Positions 1-7,797 are shown, counted from the stretch's first letter. The stretch: DNA of 13,714 bases from Phycisphaeraceae bacterium (GCA_029260695.1 JAJDCT010000082.1:1-13714); one strand, 5' to 3'. The notes: generated by a model from the sequence alone, not told the origin. Made by a program: numbers and translations.

Positions 1-230
1 GCATCGCCGAGGCGTGGTGGCAGATCACCGCCGGTAACGCCGACGCCATGGGCTGGCCCGACACCGGCCGAATCCAGGAGAACGCCGAGGCTGACCTGGT
101 TGTCATCAAGCCCGACATCCCCTGGCAAACAGCGCACAACCCCCTGGGCATGGTGATGTTCGCTTACGACGACCGTTGGGTGAGGGCGACCGTGGTCAAC
201 GGTGAGGTGTCGCACAGCGCCAACTCATAA
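1..230 (+). CDS. Amidohydrolase C-terminal fragment, probably guanine deaminase
   Basis: This is the 3' end of a gene that enters from the left; the reading frame begins at base 3 and ends at TAA 228-230, leaving 75 residues. The pattern ITAGNADAMGW, then GRIQENAEADLVVIKPD, then a final RATVVNGEV is the typical C-terminal edge of the Atz/Trz/guanine-deaminase group of amidohydrolases. There the chain returns from the metal-binding barrel to the small beta-sandwich, and the 'G.I..G..ADLVV' segment is diagnostic. The metal ligands lie outside the window, so the substrate cannot be read from the sequence. Guanine deaminase (guanine to xanthine and ammonia, cytoplasmic) is inferred from the neighbouring adenine deaminase and xanthine dehydrogenase genes. 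Another deaminase or chlorohydrolase of the same fold is possible. It converges on the next gene with a 17-base gap and no obvious terminator. Confidence 0.75.
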   Translation, partial: IAEAWWQITAGNADAMGWPDTGRIQENAEADLVVIKPDIPWQTAHNPLGMVMFAYDDRWVRATVVNGEVSHSANS

Positions 231-247
231 CAGATCCGGTTCGCCGC

Positions 248-1006
248 CTATTCGCTGTCAGTGGCCTGGATAGGTTCGACAAGCTTGATGTCGTCGGCGA
301 AACGCATGTGGACGTGGTAGGTCGACTCTTCGTTGGGGTCTTTGCTTTCGCCCCATTGCAGGACCAGACCCCGGATGTTGACCGGCTCCGTGGGGATGGG
401 TTTGTCGAAGAGGGCGACGTCCCGGCTTCGCACTTTAACGGTCGCGGTGTGTTGGCCGTCGGTAACGGGGTAGTGGTGTGCAGCCTGGAACCGGTCGCCC
501 GGCTTGATATCGACGAACCGCACGTTGTTTAGTTGCACGAGCCGACTCTCCAGCGCTTCGGCGTCCGGTTGATCGTTCTGGAGTTCACCGGGTGTGACGG
601 GTATGGCGACTGGCATGCGGTGCTCGACCGCTACCACTTCAAGCGGGGCGACCAACTCGAACAATCCCTGATACTCTTCTACCACGCCACGGATCGTGAT
701 CACATCGCCCGTCTGAAATTGTCCCAGCAGCGGCTCGATTTCCTCGTTCATGCCGAAGACACAGAGGCCGCCGGTCGCGTCCTGGATCTGAAAAATGCGT
801 TTGGCGTCGTCGTTGATCAGGTCGACGGTGTTGGTAACCAGCGCATCAGCGATGGTAACGGTGCTGCCCAACGGGAGCGTGCGTGCCTGTGCGACGGTCA
901 TGGTCTCATGTTCTGGTTTAGTCACCGGCTCTGCAAAGACAATCGTTGTTGCTGAGGCGGTGATGAACCACACAGCCATCAGGGTCGCACGGGAATTGAT
1001 CTTCAT
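248..1006 (-). CDS. Secreted protein with two OB-fold-like regions
   Basis: The 252-residue protein starts with a signal peptide: K3/R6, a hydrophobic stretch at about 8-24, and a likely cut after VFA at residues 23-25. Residues about 35-125 resemble the OB-fold modules found in extracytoplasmic bacterial proteins: 'ARTLPLGSTVTIADALVTN', then 'FQIQDATGGLCVFG', then 'GDVITIRGVVEEYQGLFEL'. Residues about 150-245 look like a second, more diverged copy that again ends in a 'R.ADDIKLVE' strand. No catalytic residues are evident, so binding of a ligand, nucleic acid or protein outside the membrane is the most that can be inferred. The ATG at 1006 has a good Shine-Dalgarno sequence (GGAG, 7 bases upstream). 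The gene follows xdhC in the same direction after 62 bases, so it may be the tail of the xdh operon. A link to purine breakdown is not apparent from its sequence. Confidence 0.8.
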   Translation of the reverse strand: MKINSRATLMAVWFITASATTIVFAEPVTKPEHETMTVAQARTLPLGSTVTIADALVTNTVDLINDDAKRIFQIQDATGGLCVFGMNEEIEPLLGQFQTGDVITIRGVVEEYQGLFELVAPLEVVAVEHRMPVAIPVTPGELQNDQPDAEALESRLVQLNNVRFVDIKPGDRFQAAHHYPVTDGQHTATVKVRSRDVALFDKPIPTEPVNIRGLVLQWGESKDPNEESTYHVHMRFADDIKLVEPIQATDSE

Positions 1007-1030
1007 CGGTTTTCTCCGGAACGGGGATGG

Positions 1031-1057
1031 GTTATAGGTATACCTGCTTTGTGCAGG
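1031..1057. promoter_or_regulatory. Palindrome and short hairpin between xdhC and the OB-fold gene
   Basis: A perfect 10-base palindrome, AGGTATACCT, lies at 1036-1045. It runs into a 5-bp hairpin (CCTGC 1043-1047 with GCAGG 1053-1057, 5-base loop). On the minus strand, TATAAC (1036-1031) could be a -10 box for the gene starting at 1006, but no matching -35 box is visible. This could be an operator or an internal promoter. There is no U-run, so it is not a normal terminator. Confidence 0.25.
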
Positions 1058-1068
1058 CTGGCCGAAGG

Positions 1069-1875
1069 TTATGGTGTGGGGGCCTGTGAGCCGATGGCAT
1101 CGCGTACTTCAAGCAGCTGCGCCGCGATCGACACCGCGATCTCGCCGGGGTGGTTTGTCCCGATCGGCAGGCCAAGCGGGCAGCTAAAGGCCTGTTGATC
1201 TTCGGCGATCCCCGCCTCGGTCAGCTCCCGCCTGAGCACCGCGGCCTTGGACTTGCTCCCGATCACGCCCAAGTACGGAAACCTGCGCCCCCGCTTGAAT
1301 ATCTCGACCAGCACCGGCAGGTCGGACTTGTGCCCGCGTGTCATGCAGATGACAAACGCATCGTCAGGCAGAGATGCAACATGCCCCGGCGGGTCGTCGG
1401 CCTGGACCGCTTCGACGTTCGGCGCGTCAGAGAGCTTCGCAAGCCAATCCTCGCGAGGGTCGATGCAAGTGGCCCGGCAGGGAAGCGTGGCCAATAGTCT
1501 TGTCAGCGATTGGGTGACATGCCCGGCTCCGAAAATAACGATGCGCCACTGCCGGTGGTTCGACGCCTCGAAATACAGTTTCACCGTGCCGCCGCAGGTC
1601 ATCCCCACGTCCTTACGCAGATTCCAGTCGACAAAATCGGTGTGTGACACGCCGCCGCTTTCACTTTTAAGCATCGAAAGCGCGTGGTCGATCGCCTTGG
1701 CTTCAACCTTGCCGCCGCCGACCGTGCCGTAGGAGTGGCCATCGGTGGTGACGAGCATCTTGCTCCCGGCGTCCTGTGGCGTGCTCCCGATCGCCTCGAC
1801 CATCGTCACACTCACGAACGGCGTGCCGGAATCAGAAAGCTCTGTGTAACGCCGGATGTAGATGGAGTCTGCCAT
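1069..1875 (-). CDS. xdhC: XdhC-family molybdenum cofactor insertion factor
   Basis: The 268-residue protein matches the XdhC/CoxI family. These cytoplasmic proteins bind and protect the molybdenum cofactor and deliver it, sulfurated, to xanthine dehydrogenase. The N-terminal half (about 15-110) has the family's opening signature 'VEAIGSTPQDAGSKML', the 'GTVGGGKVEAKA' turn and the 'DVGMTCGGTVKLYFE' motif. From about 112 a Rossmann-like domain begins with 'RIVIFGAGHV', then 'ICMTRGHKSDLPVL', 'YLGVIGSKSKA' and a closing 'GTNHPGEIAVSIAAQLL'. Length is normal for the family. The ATG at 1875 lies 38 bases past the xdhB stop, which fits co-transcription. No clear Shine-Dalgarno sequence precedes it, so the exact start is a little less certain than the identity. 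Confidence 0.93.
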   Translation of the reverse strand: MADSIYIRRYTELSDSGTPFVSVTMVEAIGSTPQDAGSKMLVTTDGHSYGTVGGGKVEAKAIDHALSMLKSESGGVSHTDFVDWNLRKDVGMTCGGTVKLYFEASNHRQWRIVIFGAGHVTQSLTRLLATLPCRATCIDPREDWLAKLSDAPNVEAVQADDPPGHVASLPDDAFVICMTRGHKSDLPVLVEIFKRGRRFPYLGVIGSKSKAAVLRRELTEAGIAEDQQAFSCPLGLPIGTNHPGEIAVSIAAQLLEVRDAIGSQAPTP

Positions 1876-1913
1876 GGATGGGGGTATTCTATCGCGGCTC
1901 GGTTGCGGCCGCG

Positions 1914-4283
1914 CTATCGCGGGGTCGTTTGCCGCTCGCCAGCCCCGCGCTGCTTGTGTTCAATCCCGGTCAGGCACATCAATACTACTTCATTCGTCGC
2001 CGGCAGCTTCAACGGCACGGGCCCTTTGCCCGCAACGCAACCCAGCGCGTGCTTCGCCGCCGCCCACGCCGCAACCCCCAGCATCAACGGCGGCTCGCCC
2101 ACCGCCTTGGAGCTGCGGATATTTTTGGCGTTCTCACCGTTATCCATAAACGCGATGTTGAACCGCTTGGGGATATCCGTGATGTTCGGGATCTTGTACG
2201 TCGTCGGCGAATAGCTAAGCAGCTCCCCGGCGTCGTTGTAGACGAGCTGCTCGGCGGTGCACCAGCCCATCCCCTGCACGAACCCACCGATGACCTGCCC
2301 GTGGTCGATCCCGGGGTTGATCATCCGGCCGATGTCCATCAGCAGATCGATACCGACCACACGCAGGTCGCCGGTGAACCGGTCGATCGTAACCTCGGCG
2401 ACGGCGGCGCCGGTGGTGAAGTAGAAAAACGGGTTGCCTTTGCCGGTGTCTCGGTCGAAGTCGATCCCGGGAGTTTTATAGAACCCCCGCGCGCCCAGGT
2501 CGACACGGGCCATCCGGGCCTCGTTGGCGAACTTGCCGAATGCGGTGCGGTTGCCCGGGTTGCGCCTGTCAAAGACGTGCCCATCCTCGAAGCGAATCTC
2601 GTCGGGGTTCGGGGCGAGGTCACTATTTGTCTTGCTCAGATGATCCGCGGCAAACCCCGCCATGCGCTGCTTGATCTGGGCGCAGGCATTGGCCGCCGCC
2701 GCGCCGTTCAGGTCCGTGCCCGCGCTGGCGGCGGTGGGGGAGGTGTTGATGTTCTTCTCCGTCGACGTCGTCATCACCAGCACCCGGTCGACCGAAAGCC
2801 CAAACTCGTCGGCGACGATCTGCCGGATCTTCGTGTTCACCCCCTGGCCCATCTCCGTCGCCCCGGTCGAAACCTGCACCGTCCCGTCGGTGTAGACGCT
2901 GACCAGCGCGTTGCCCTGGTTCAGGAACTTGGTGGTAAACGAGATCCCAAACTTCACCGCCGTCATCGCGATGCCTTTAAGCTGAGTCGGCGATTGTCTA
3001 TTAAAGGCCTCTGCATCGGCGAGACGCTTCTTGTAATCACTTGTCTTGGCGAGCTGCTCAAAAATCTCCGGCAGCAGGTTGTTCTTAACCTCCTGTCCGT
3101 AGGGCGTGGTGTTGCGCGGCGCTTCCCCGTAGCAGTTAACCTTCCTGATGTCGAAGGCGTCTTTGCCCAAAGCCGCGGCGACCTCCTGGATGATGCTCTC
3201 GATCACCGCGACCGCCTGCGGCCCGCCGAAGCCACGGAACGCCGTGTTAGGCGGGATATTCGTCCTGCAGATCCGCCCCATGAGCGTGACGTTTGGCAGG
3301 TAGTACGCATTATCCGCGTGCAGCAGGGTCCGCTCCATGATCCCGGTCGACAGGTCAGCCGCCGCGCCGCCGTCGGAGTAGTAGTCGAACTTGACCGCGT
3401 TCAGTCGGCCGTCGCTATCGAACCCCACCCGGTACCAGGTCTTGTAGGGGTGACGCTTCCCGGTGACTTTCATGTCGTCGTCTTTGGTGTAGACGACGCG
3501 CGCCGGGCGCCCGGTCTTTTGCGTGACCAGGCCCGCCATCAGCGCGGGGATCGCGGCCTGTGTTTCCTTGCCCCCAAACGCTCCGCCCATCCGCTTGCAG
3601 CGCACCACGACCTCGTGCATCCCAAGGCCGAGCACCTCTGCCAGTATCGCCTGCGACTCGGTCGGGTTTTGAGTCGATGACTCGACCGTCAACTGCCCGT
3701 GCTCCCCGGGGTACGCGATGCACGCCTGGCTCTCCAGGTAGAACTGGTCCTGCCCGTTGCTCTCGAACGTGCCTTCGATCTTGTGTGCTGCGCTCTCCCA
3801 CGCCGAATCAAAATCACCGCGGTTAATCCGGCGCTCCGGGCCCAGGAACTGTTTCTGTTCGATCGCCGTATCGATATCCAATACCGTCGGCTCAGGTGTC
3901 ACCTCGATCTTCACCGCCGCCCGCCCGGCCAGCGCAGCTTCGCGTGTCTCCCCGGCAATCACCACGACCGGCTGACCCACATATGCCACCCGGTCCTCAG
4001 CCAGGAAACGCTCGTCGCAGATCACCGGGCCAAAAAGGTTGTGACCCAGCACGTCCCGGTGCGTATACACCCCAACCACGCCCGGCACCTGCTTCGCCTT
4101 GGACGCATCCACCGACACGATCTTCCCACACGCCACCGGTGAGCCAGCAAACTCCACGAACAACTCGTCCGCGATCGGCGTGGTATCGTCGATATACAAC
4201 GCCTCCCCGGTCACATGGCCCTTGCCCGAATCATGCGGGATGGATTGGCCTACAGCGGAGGTGGATTTCGCTCGGTTGGTCAT
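1914..4283 (-). CDS. xdhB: Xanthine dehydrogenase, molybdopterin-binding subunit
   Basis: This is the large catalytic subunit that hydroxylates hypoxanthine to xanthine and xanthine to urate; 789 residues from the chosen start. The N-terminal 'a/b hammerhead' (about 15-130) is followed by the molybdenum-binding domains. Active-site positions known from bovine and Rhodobacter enzymes are all visible: GGAFGGKE (Glu240), TAFRGFGGPQ (Arg350, the substrate-orienting arginine), TGATEMGQGV (about 473-482, cofactor contact) and KAVGEPP (Glu730, the catalytic base). Keeping both glutamates and the arginine argues for a real purine enzyme rather than a CO or aldehyde oxidoreductase. The open frame extends upstream to a TTG at 4304. 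The ATG at 4283 is preferred because it gives an ATGA overlap with the xdhA stop and has AGAAGG 7 bases upstream. Translation is therefore probably coupled to xdhA. Confidence 0.96.
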   Translation of the reverse strand: MTNRAKSTSAVGQSIPHDSGKGHVTGEALYIDDTTPIADELFVEFAGSPVACGKIVSVDASKAKQVPGVVGVYTHRDVLGHNLFGPVICDERFLAEDRVAYVGQPVVVIAGETREAALAGRAAVKIEVTPEPTVLDIDTAIEQKQFLGPERRINRGDFDSAWESAAHKIEGTFESNGQDQFYLESQACIAYPGEHGQLTVESSTQNPTESQAILAEVLGLGMHEVVVRCKRMGGAFGGKETQAAIPALMAGLVTQKTGRPARVVYTKDDDMKVTGKRHPYKTWYRVGFDSDGRLNAVKFDYYSDGGAAADLSTGIMERTLLHADNAYYLPNVTLMGRICRTNIPPNTAFRGFGGPQAVAVIESIIQEVAAALGKDAFDIRKVNCYGEAPRNTTPYGQEVKNNLLPEIFEQLAKTSDYKKRLADAEAFNRQSPTQLKGIAMTAVKFGISFTTKFLNQGNALVSVYTDGTVQVSTGATEMGQGVNTKIRQIVADEFGLSVDRVLVMTTSTEKNINTSPTAASAGTDLNGAAAANACAQIKQRMAGFAADHLSKTNSDLAPNPDEIRFEDGHVFDRRNPGNRTAFGKFANEARMARVDLGARGFYKTPGIDFDRDTGKGNPFFYFTTGAAVAEVTIDRFTGDLRVVGIDLLMDIGRMINPGIDHGQVIGGFVQGMGWCTAEQLVYNDAGELLSYSPTTYKIPNITDIPKRFNIAFMDNGENAKNIRSSKAVGEPPLMLGVAAWAAAKHALGCVAGKGPVPLKLPATNEVVLMCLTGIEHKQRGAGERQTTPR

Positions 4284-5791
4284 ACGGGTGCCTTCTGTGC
4301 ACAATCGAAGTAAAACCTCGCCATGATATTCTCAGCCAGCTGCAGCCTGAAGTCTGCGCTGCCGCGCACATCGGTGATCGGCTTGACCTCGGATCTCGCG
4401 AGTTGGCCCGCTTCACGCAGCACGCTTTCATCGAATGGCTTGCCAGTAAGGAACGCCTCGGCCTTCGGCAACCGCAACACCACCGCCGCGACCCCGCCGT
4501 AGGCGATGCGTATGTCCTGGATGGTTTCTCCAGAGCCGTCCAACCCCATCAATACCGCCGCGGTGAACGTCGATATATCCAGATCACGGCGACGGGAAAC
4601 CTTATATAGCCTAAGCGTCTGTGCCTCGGTGGGTAGGGGGATGTGGACCCTGGCGATCAACTCATCGGCGTTGAGGTCAAACTGTTTATACCCGGTGTAG
4701 AAATCATTGATATCGACCCGCCGTGTCCGGGTTGGCCCCGCGATCTCCAGCTCCGCACCCATCACAAAGAGGAACGGCACCGAGTCGGCGATCGGGCTGG
4801 CGTTGGCTATGTTCCCACCGATCGTCCCAGCGTTACGGATCTGCGGCGATCCGAATACCGTGAGGACATCGTAGAACTGCGGCACCAGGTCCTTGATAGA
4901 CCGCTCGACCTGTGACCAGTTGGCACACGCCCCGGCGGTGATCCTGCCGTCCGCTTGACCCACCCCCTTCATCTCGCCTACATTCGCCAGGCAAAGCACT
5001 TCGCGCGGATCGATCTTGCCCTTGTTGTGCTGCACACCGATATCTGTCGCCCCCGCGACGACCGTGCAGCCGGGGTGCGCCGCCTTGAACGCAATCGCCG
5101 CGTCCAGGTTCGCAGGGGCCGCGACCGTCCGCCCATCGTAGGCGGTGACCAACACGTCGTCCGCCGCATGTGCGCTAAATACATCGACCATCGGCCCGTC
5201 TGGGTACAGCTCACTCAGACGCGCAGTCTTCCCCGGGTCTACCGAGCAGCCCGCATCAATGATCTGCACATACCCCGTACACCGACAGAGGTTCCCCGTC
5301 AGCCCGTAACGCAACTCGTCCGGCGTCAGTGTCTCTTTACGCTCAACCCCCTCGCCTTCCAGCAACCCTGCCATCGTCATCACAAATCCGGGGGTGCAGA
5401 ACCCGCACTGTGAGCCGTGACACTTGACCATCGCGTCCTGCACCGGGCTGAGCAGTCCGTTGCGTTTCAACCCTTCGACACTGACGACGTGCGCCCGGTC
5501 GAGTTGGTACATAAATTGGATACACGAATCGATGGCCCGGTAGATCAGCTTCCCGCCCCCGGATTCATCCCCGCCCCTGGATTCATCTGCAACATCTTCC
5601 ACCCGTCCGACCAGCACGCTGCATGCACCGCAGTCGCCTTCCGAGCAGACGATCTTGGTTCCCACCTGCCCGAGGCGCAGCCGAAGGTAATCTGACAATG
5701 TCAGGGAGGCGTCCAAGCCGGCTACTTCGTGGCGTTCGCCGTTGATGAAGACCAGCAGGTGTTCGCGGGATGTGTGAGTTGATTGAAGCAT
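4280..5791 (-). CDS. xdhA: Xanthine dehydrogenase, 2Fe-2S and FAD subunit
   Basis: This 503-residue subunit carries electrons from the molybdenum site through two iron-sulfur clusters to FAD and then NAD+. The plant-ferredoxin-type cluster is held by Cys49, Cys54, Cys57 and Cys90. The helical second cluster is held by Cys129, Cys132, Cys169 and Cys171 in the motifs GSQCGFCTPG and NLCRCTGY. The FAD domain begins near residue 205, with 'VVAGATDIGVQHNKGK' (flavin pyrophosphate contact) and 'IRNAGTIGGNIANASPIAD'. A CO-dehydrogenase-flavoprotein C-terminal domain follows. The domain order is that of two-subunit bacterial enzymes such as Rhodobacter XdhA. The loop between Cys57 and Cys90 is enlarged by an in-frame duplication (DESRGG/DESGGG). 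The stop overlaps the xdhB start by four bases. No clear Shine-Dalgarno sequence precedes the ATG. Confidence 0.96.
   Translation of the reverse strand: MLQSTHTSREHLLVFINGERHEVAGLDASLTLSDYLRLRLGQVGTKIVCSEGDCGACSVLVGRVEDVADESRGGDESGGGKLIYRAIDSCIQFMYQLDRAHVVSVEGLKRNGLLSPVQDAMVKCHGSQCGFCTPGFVMTMAGLLEGEGVERKETLTPDELRYGLTGNLCRCTGYVQIIDAGCSVDPGKTARLSELYPDGPMVDVFSAHAADDVLVTAYDGRTVAAPANLDAAIAFKAAHPGCTVVAGATDIGVQHNKGKIDPREVLCLANVGEMKGVGQADGRITAGACANWSQVERSIKDLVPQFYDVLTVFGSPQIRNAGTIGGNIANASPIADSVPFLFVMGAELEIAGPTRTRRVDINDFYTGYKQFDLNADELIARVHIPLPTEAQTLRLYKVSRRRDLDISTFTAAVLMGLDGSGETIQDIRIAYGGVAAVVLRLPKAEAFLTGKPFDESVLREAGQLARSEVKPITDVRGSADFRLQLAENIMARFYFDCAQKAPV
5552..5587. repeat. 18-bp tandem duplication inside xdhA
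   Basis: Two adjacent 18-base units (5552-5569 and 5570-5587) match at 17 of 18 positions. On the coding strand each is exactly six codons, giving DESRGG then DESGGG at residues 69-80. The near identity suggests a recent slipped-strand event that kept the reading frame. Confidence 0.9.
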
Positions 5792-5808
5792 GGCAGGTCA
5801 GATCTGCG

Positions 5809-5826
5809 GGCCCATATAGGTGGGCC
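5809..5826. promoter_or_regulatory. Inverted repeat in the xdhA leader
   Basis: GGCCCA (5809-5814) and TGGGCC (5821-5826) form a perfect 6-bp inverted repeat around a 6-base centre. It sits 18-35 bases ahead of the xdhA ATG and downstream of the TATAAT box. It could be a repressor site or a small leader hairpin. At this length it could also be chance in GC-rich DNA. Confidence 0.3.
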
Positions 5827-5853
5827 ATCACGAGGGGGCCAGTCGATCCCAGT

Positions 5854-5859
5854 ATTATA
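5854..5859 (-). promoter_or_regulatory. Candidate -10 box of an xdhABC promoter
   Basis: The minus strand reads a perfect TATAAT here, in otherwise GC-rich DNA in the 112-base gap between ade and xdhA. A transcript would start near 5847 and have a leader of about 55 bases. No good -35 box is found at 15-19 bases spacing, so the promoter would be weak, activator-dependent or use another sigma factor. It would let xdhABC be expressed apart from ade. Confidence 0.4.
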
Positions 5860-5903
5860 GGCCAAGGCCCGACATCGCCCATGCCTTATCTGTGGGATTT
5901 TAT

Positions 5904-7589
5904 CTACGCCTCAACCGGCACAAATTCAAACTCCGCCCCATCGAACAGCCCCTTATCGCTGAGCTTGAGGCTGGGGATAACCAGCAGTGCCATAAACGAG
6001 AGCGTCATGTACGGGGCGCGGAGGGTCGAGCCCATGTTTTTCACAGCCGCATCAAGCCGGGCGTAGGCCTCGGCGACTTCGATACATGACCCGGTAGACA
6101 TCAGTCCGGCGATGGGCAGCGGCAGGACCTCGGTCGTGCCGGCGTCCGCCACACTCAACCCGCCACGGCTTTCGATCACCAGGTTGATGGCTTTGGCCAG
6201 GTCGTTGTCGTTCGCGCCCACAGCGATGACGTTGTGCGAGTCGTGCGCAACACTGGAGGCGATCGCACCGGACTTCAAACCAAAACCCTGAATCAACGCG
6301 ACCGCGGGCTCGGCCTTCTCGTACCGATTCACCACCACGATCTTGAGGATGTCGTTATCGGGGTCCGACACCACGTTCCCGCCGGCGGTCTTGACATCGA
6401 GGATGCGCTGCTCGGTGATCAGCTGCCCATCCAGTGCGCCGATCACACGGGCCTTATGACCAGGACACGCCAGTTTCAGGTCCGCCGGTCGGATCGGTTC
6501 GGCCTCGAAAAGATTGATCAATTCGGGGTCGTCCGGCGAGGGCAGCAGCGCTTTGCCATTCTCCGCAACACACACGCCGTCGATGAAGGTGCGCAAGACG
6601 TTGAAGTCTTTCAGGTTGTTGACCTCGATAAAATCAGCGGGATCGCCTTCCTGCAACAGCCCGACATTGAGCTTGTAGTGGTGCACGGGATTGGCGCAGC
6701 CGGCCTGGATAACATTCATCGGGTCCATCCCAAACGCCACCGCCCGCCTTGCCAACTCATTGATGTGCCCGCGCACCAGCTCGTCGGGGTGCTTGTCATC
6801 GCTGCATAGCATGACCTTGTCGGGAACCTCGTCGATCAGGGTGTACAGCGCCTCAAAGTTCCGCGCAGCCGAGCCCTCTCGGATCAGGATCGCCGCCCCG
6901 GCAGCGTGCTTGTCCAGCGCCTCGTCCTTGGTGAAACACTCGTGGTCGGTGCTGATACCAGAGCGGATGTAGGCCGCCGCGTCGTCCCCACGCAGCCCAG
7001 GCGCGTGGCCGTCGATCGGCTTGTTGCGAGCTTTGGCGGCGTCCATCTTGGCGAGGACTTCACGGTCGCCCATCAAGACACCGGGGAAATTCATCACCTC
7101 GCTTAAATACCCGATACGCGGATCATCTAATAACGCCGTCACCGCTTTGGCATCCAGCGCCGCGCCCGCGGTCTCGAAAGTCGTCGCCGGCACACACGAC
7201 GGCGCACCGAACATGACCTTCAACGGCGTGTGCTCCGCGTTGTCCAGCATGAACCTCACACCCTCAACCCCCACGACATTGGCGATCTCGTGCGGGTCGC
7301 TGATCGTCGCGACCGTCCCGTGGATCACCGCAGCCAAAGCGAACTGGCAGGGCGTGAGCATCGAACTCTCGATATGGATGTGCGCATCGACGAACCCGGG
7401 CATCAGGTAGGTATCGCACCCCGGAGCGCCCCCCGGAGTTTTCCCCGGAGTCTCCCCCGAGGTTGCCGGGTCGGCTATTTCGATGATCGACTCGATCCGC
7501 CCCCCGGCGACCGTGACTTCCGCCGGGGTGATCCGTCGATGGATGATATCCACGACGTTTGCTGTGATTTTGAAGCTGTCTGTCTGCAT
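5904..7589 (-). CDS. ade: Adenine deaminase
   Basis: Cytoplasmic binuclear metal enzyme of the AdeC/YicP amidohydrolase family that converts adenine to hypoxanthine and ammonia. The protein is 561 residues from the chosen start, close to the usual size. The metal motif PGFVDAHIHIESS (His70, His72) is followed by YLSEVMNFPG (Glu164, the expected bridging ligand), GHAPGL (His194), STDHECF (His216) and LCSDDKHPDE (Asp264/Asp265). The C-terminal family-specific part includes GLKSGAIASSVAHDSHN. An upstream TTG at 7619 is in frame. ATG 7589 is preferred because AAGG lies 8 bases upstream and a sigma-70-like promoter would start transcription at about 7620. A four-unit 12-bp repeat adds xTPG units at residues 42-57, just before the metal motif. 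The product feeds xanthine dehydrogenase, encoded next in the same direction. Confidence 0.96.
   Translation of the reverse strand: MQTDSFKITANVVDIIHRRITPAEVTVAGGRIESIIEIADPATSGETPGKTPGGAPGCDTYLMPGFVDAHIHIESSMLTPCQFALAAVIHGTVATISDPHEIANVVGVEGVRFMLDNAEHTPLKVMFGAPSCVPATTFETAGAALDAKAVTALLDDPRIGYLSEVMNFPGVLMGDREVLAKMDAAKARNKPIDGHAPGLRGDDAAAYIRSGISTDHECFTKDEALDKHAAGAAILIREGSAARNFEALYTLIDEVPDKVMLCSDDKHPDELVRGHINELARRAVAFGMDPMNVIQAGCANPVHHYKLNVGLLQEGDPADFIEVNNLKDFNVLRTFIDGVCVAENGKALLPSPDDPELINLFEAEPIRPADLKLACPGHKARVIGALDGQLITEQRILDVKTAGGNVVSDPDNDILKIVVVNRYEKAEPAVALIQGFGLKSGAIASSVAHDSHNVIAVGANDNDLAKAINLVIESRGGLSVADAGTTEVLPLPIAGLMSTGSCIEVAEAYARLDAAVKNMGSTLRAPYMTLSFMALLVIPSLKLSDKGLFDGAEFEFVPVEA
7419..7466. 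repeat. 12-bp x4 tandem repeat inside ade
   Basis: Four 12-base units start at 7419, 7431, 7443 and 7455. The first three share CCCCGGAG exactly and the fourth has CCCCGAGG. On the coding strand they read ATSG, ETPG, KTPG and GAPG (residues 42-57). The coding strand therefore carries four regularly spaced G-runs of at least four bases. Confidence 0.9.
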
Positions 7590-7626
7590 GGTGCTGCCTT
7601 GGGAAGTGCTATGGGCCAAACCTTCG

Positions 7627-7655
7627 ATTTTACGCGCTTAACGACACTCGCTCAA
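7627..7655 (-). promoter_or_regulatory. Sigma-70-like promoter of ade
   Basis: On the minus strand TTGAGC (7655-7650) and TAAAAT (7632-7627) are separated by exactly 17 bases. They match the -35 consensus at 4 of 6 and the -10 consensus at 5 of 6 positions. Transcription would begin near 7620, about 30 bases before the ATG at 7589. This also argues against the TTG start at 7619. Confidence 0.55.
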
Positions 7656-7797
7656 GGTGTTCGGGTCTCAGCGGGCCCGAAAGGGCGGGGAAACCGTCTT
7701 GCCACAGGCCCTGAAATGAACTGTTGTCGCCGCACGTTATACCCTCGTCGGCCGGGCGGGCTTGAGGTAGAATACAAAGGGTAGACTGGGATCGTCC

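Noticed and set aside
1776..3680. 634-codon plus-strand open frame
   Set aside because: It runs antisense to xdhB and xdhC, whose conserved motifs are certain. The predicted product is Arg/Pro/His-rich with no family features, as expected from GC-rich antisense frames.
4284..4304. Upstream TTG start for xdhB
   Set aside because: It adds seven unconserved residues and lacks the AGAAGG spacing and ATGA overlap that support ATG 4283.
3896..4609. 237-codon plus-strand open frame
   Set aside because: Antisense to the xdhB/xdhA junction, low-complexity Pro/Arg composition, and no ribosome binding site or family signature.
7675..7686. GCCC-GAAA-GGGC hairpin as terminator or RNA element
   Set aside because: The stem is only four base pairs, it cannot be extended, and there is no U-run after it. 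It lies in a divergent region where no terminator is expected.
7762..7787. TTGAGG and TAGACT as a plus-strand promoter for the TadE-like gene
   Set aside because: The spacer is only 14 bases and the -10 match is poor, so it is not better than chance.
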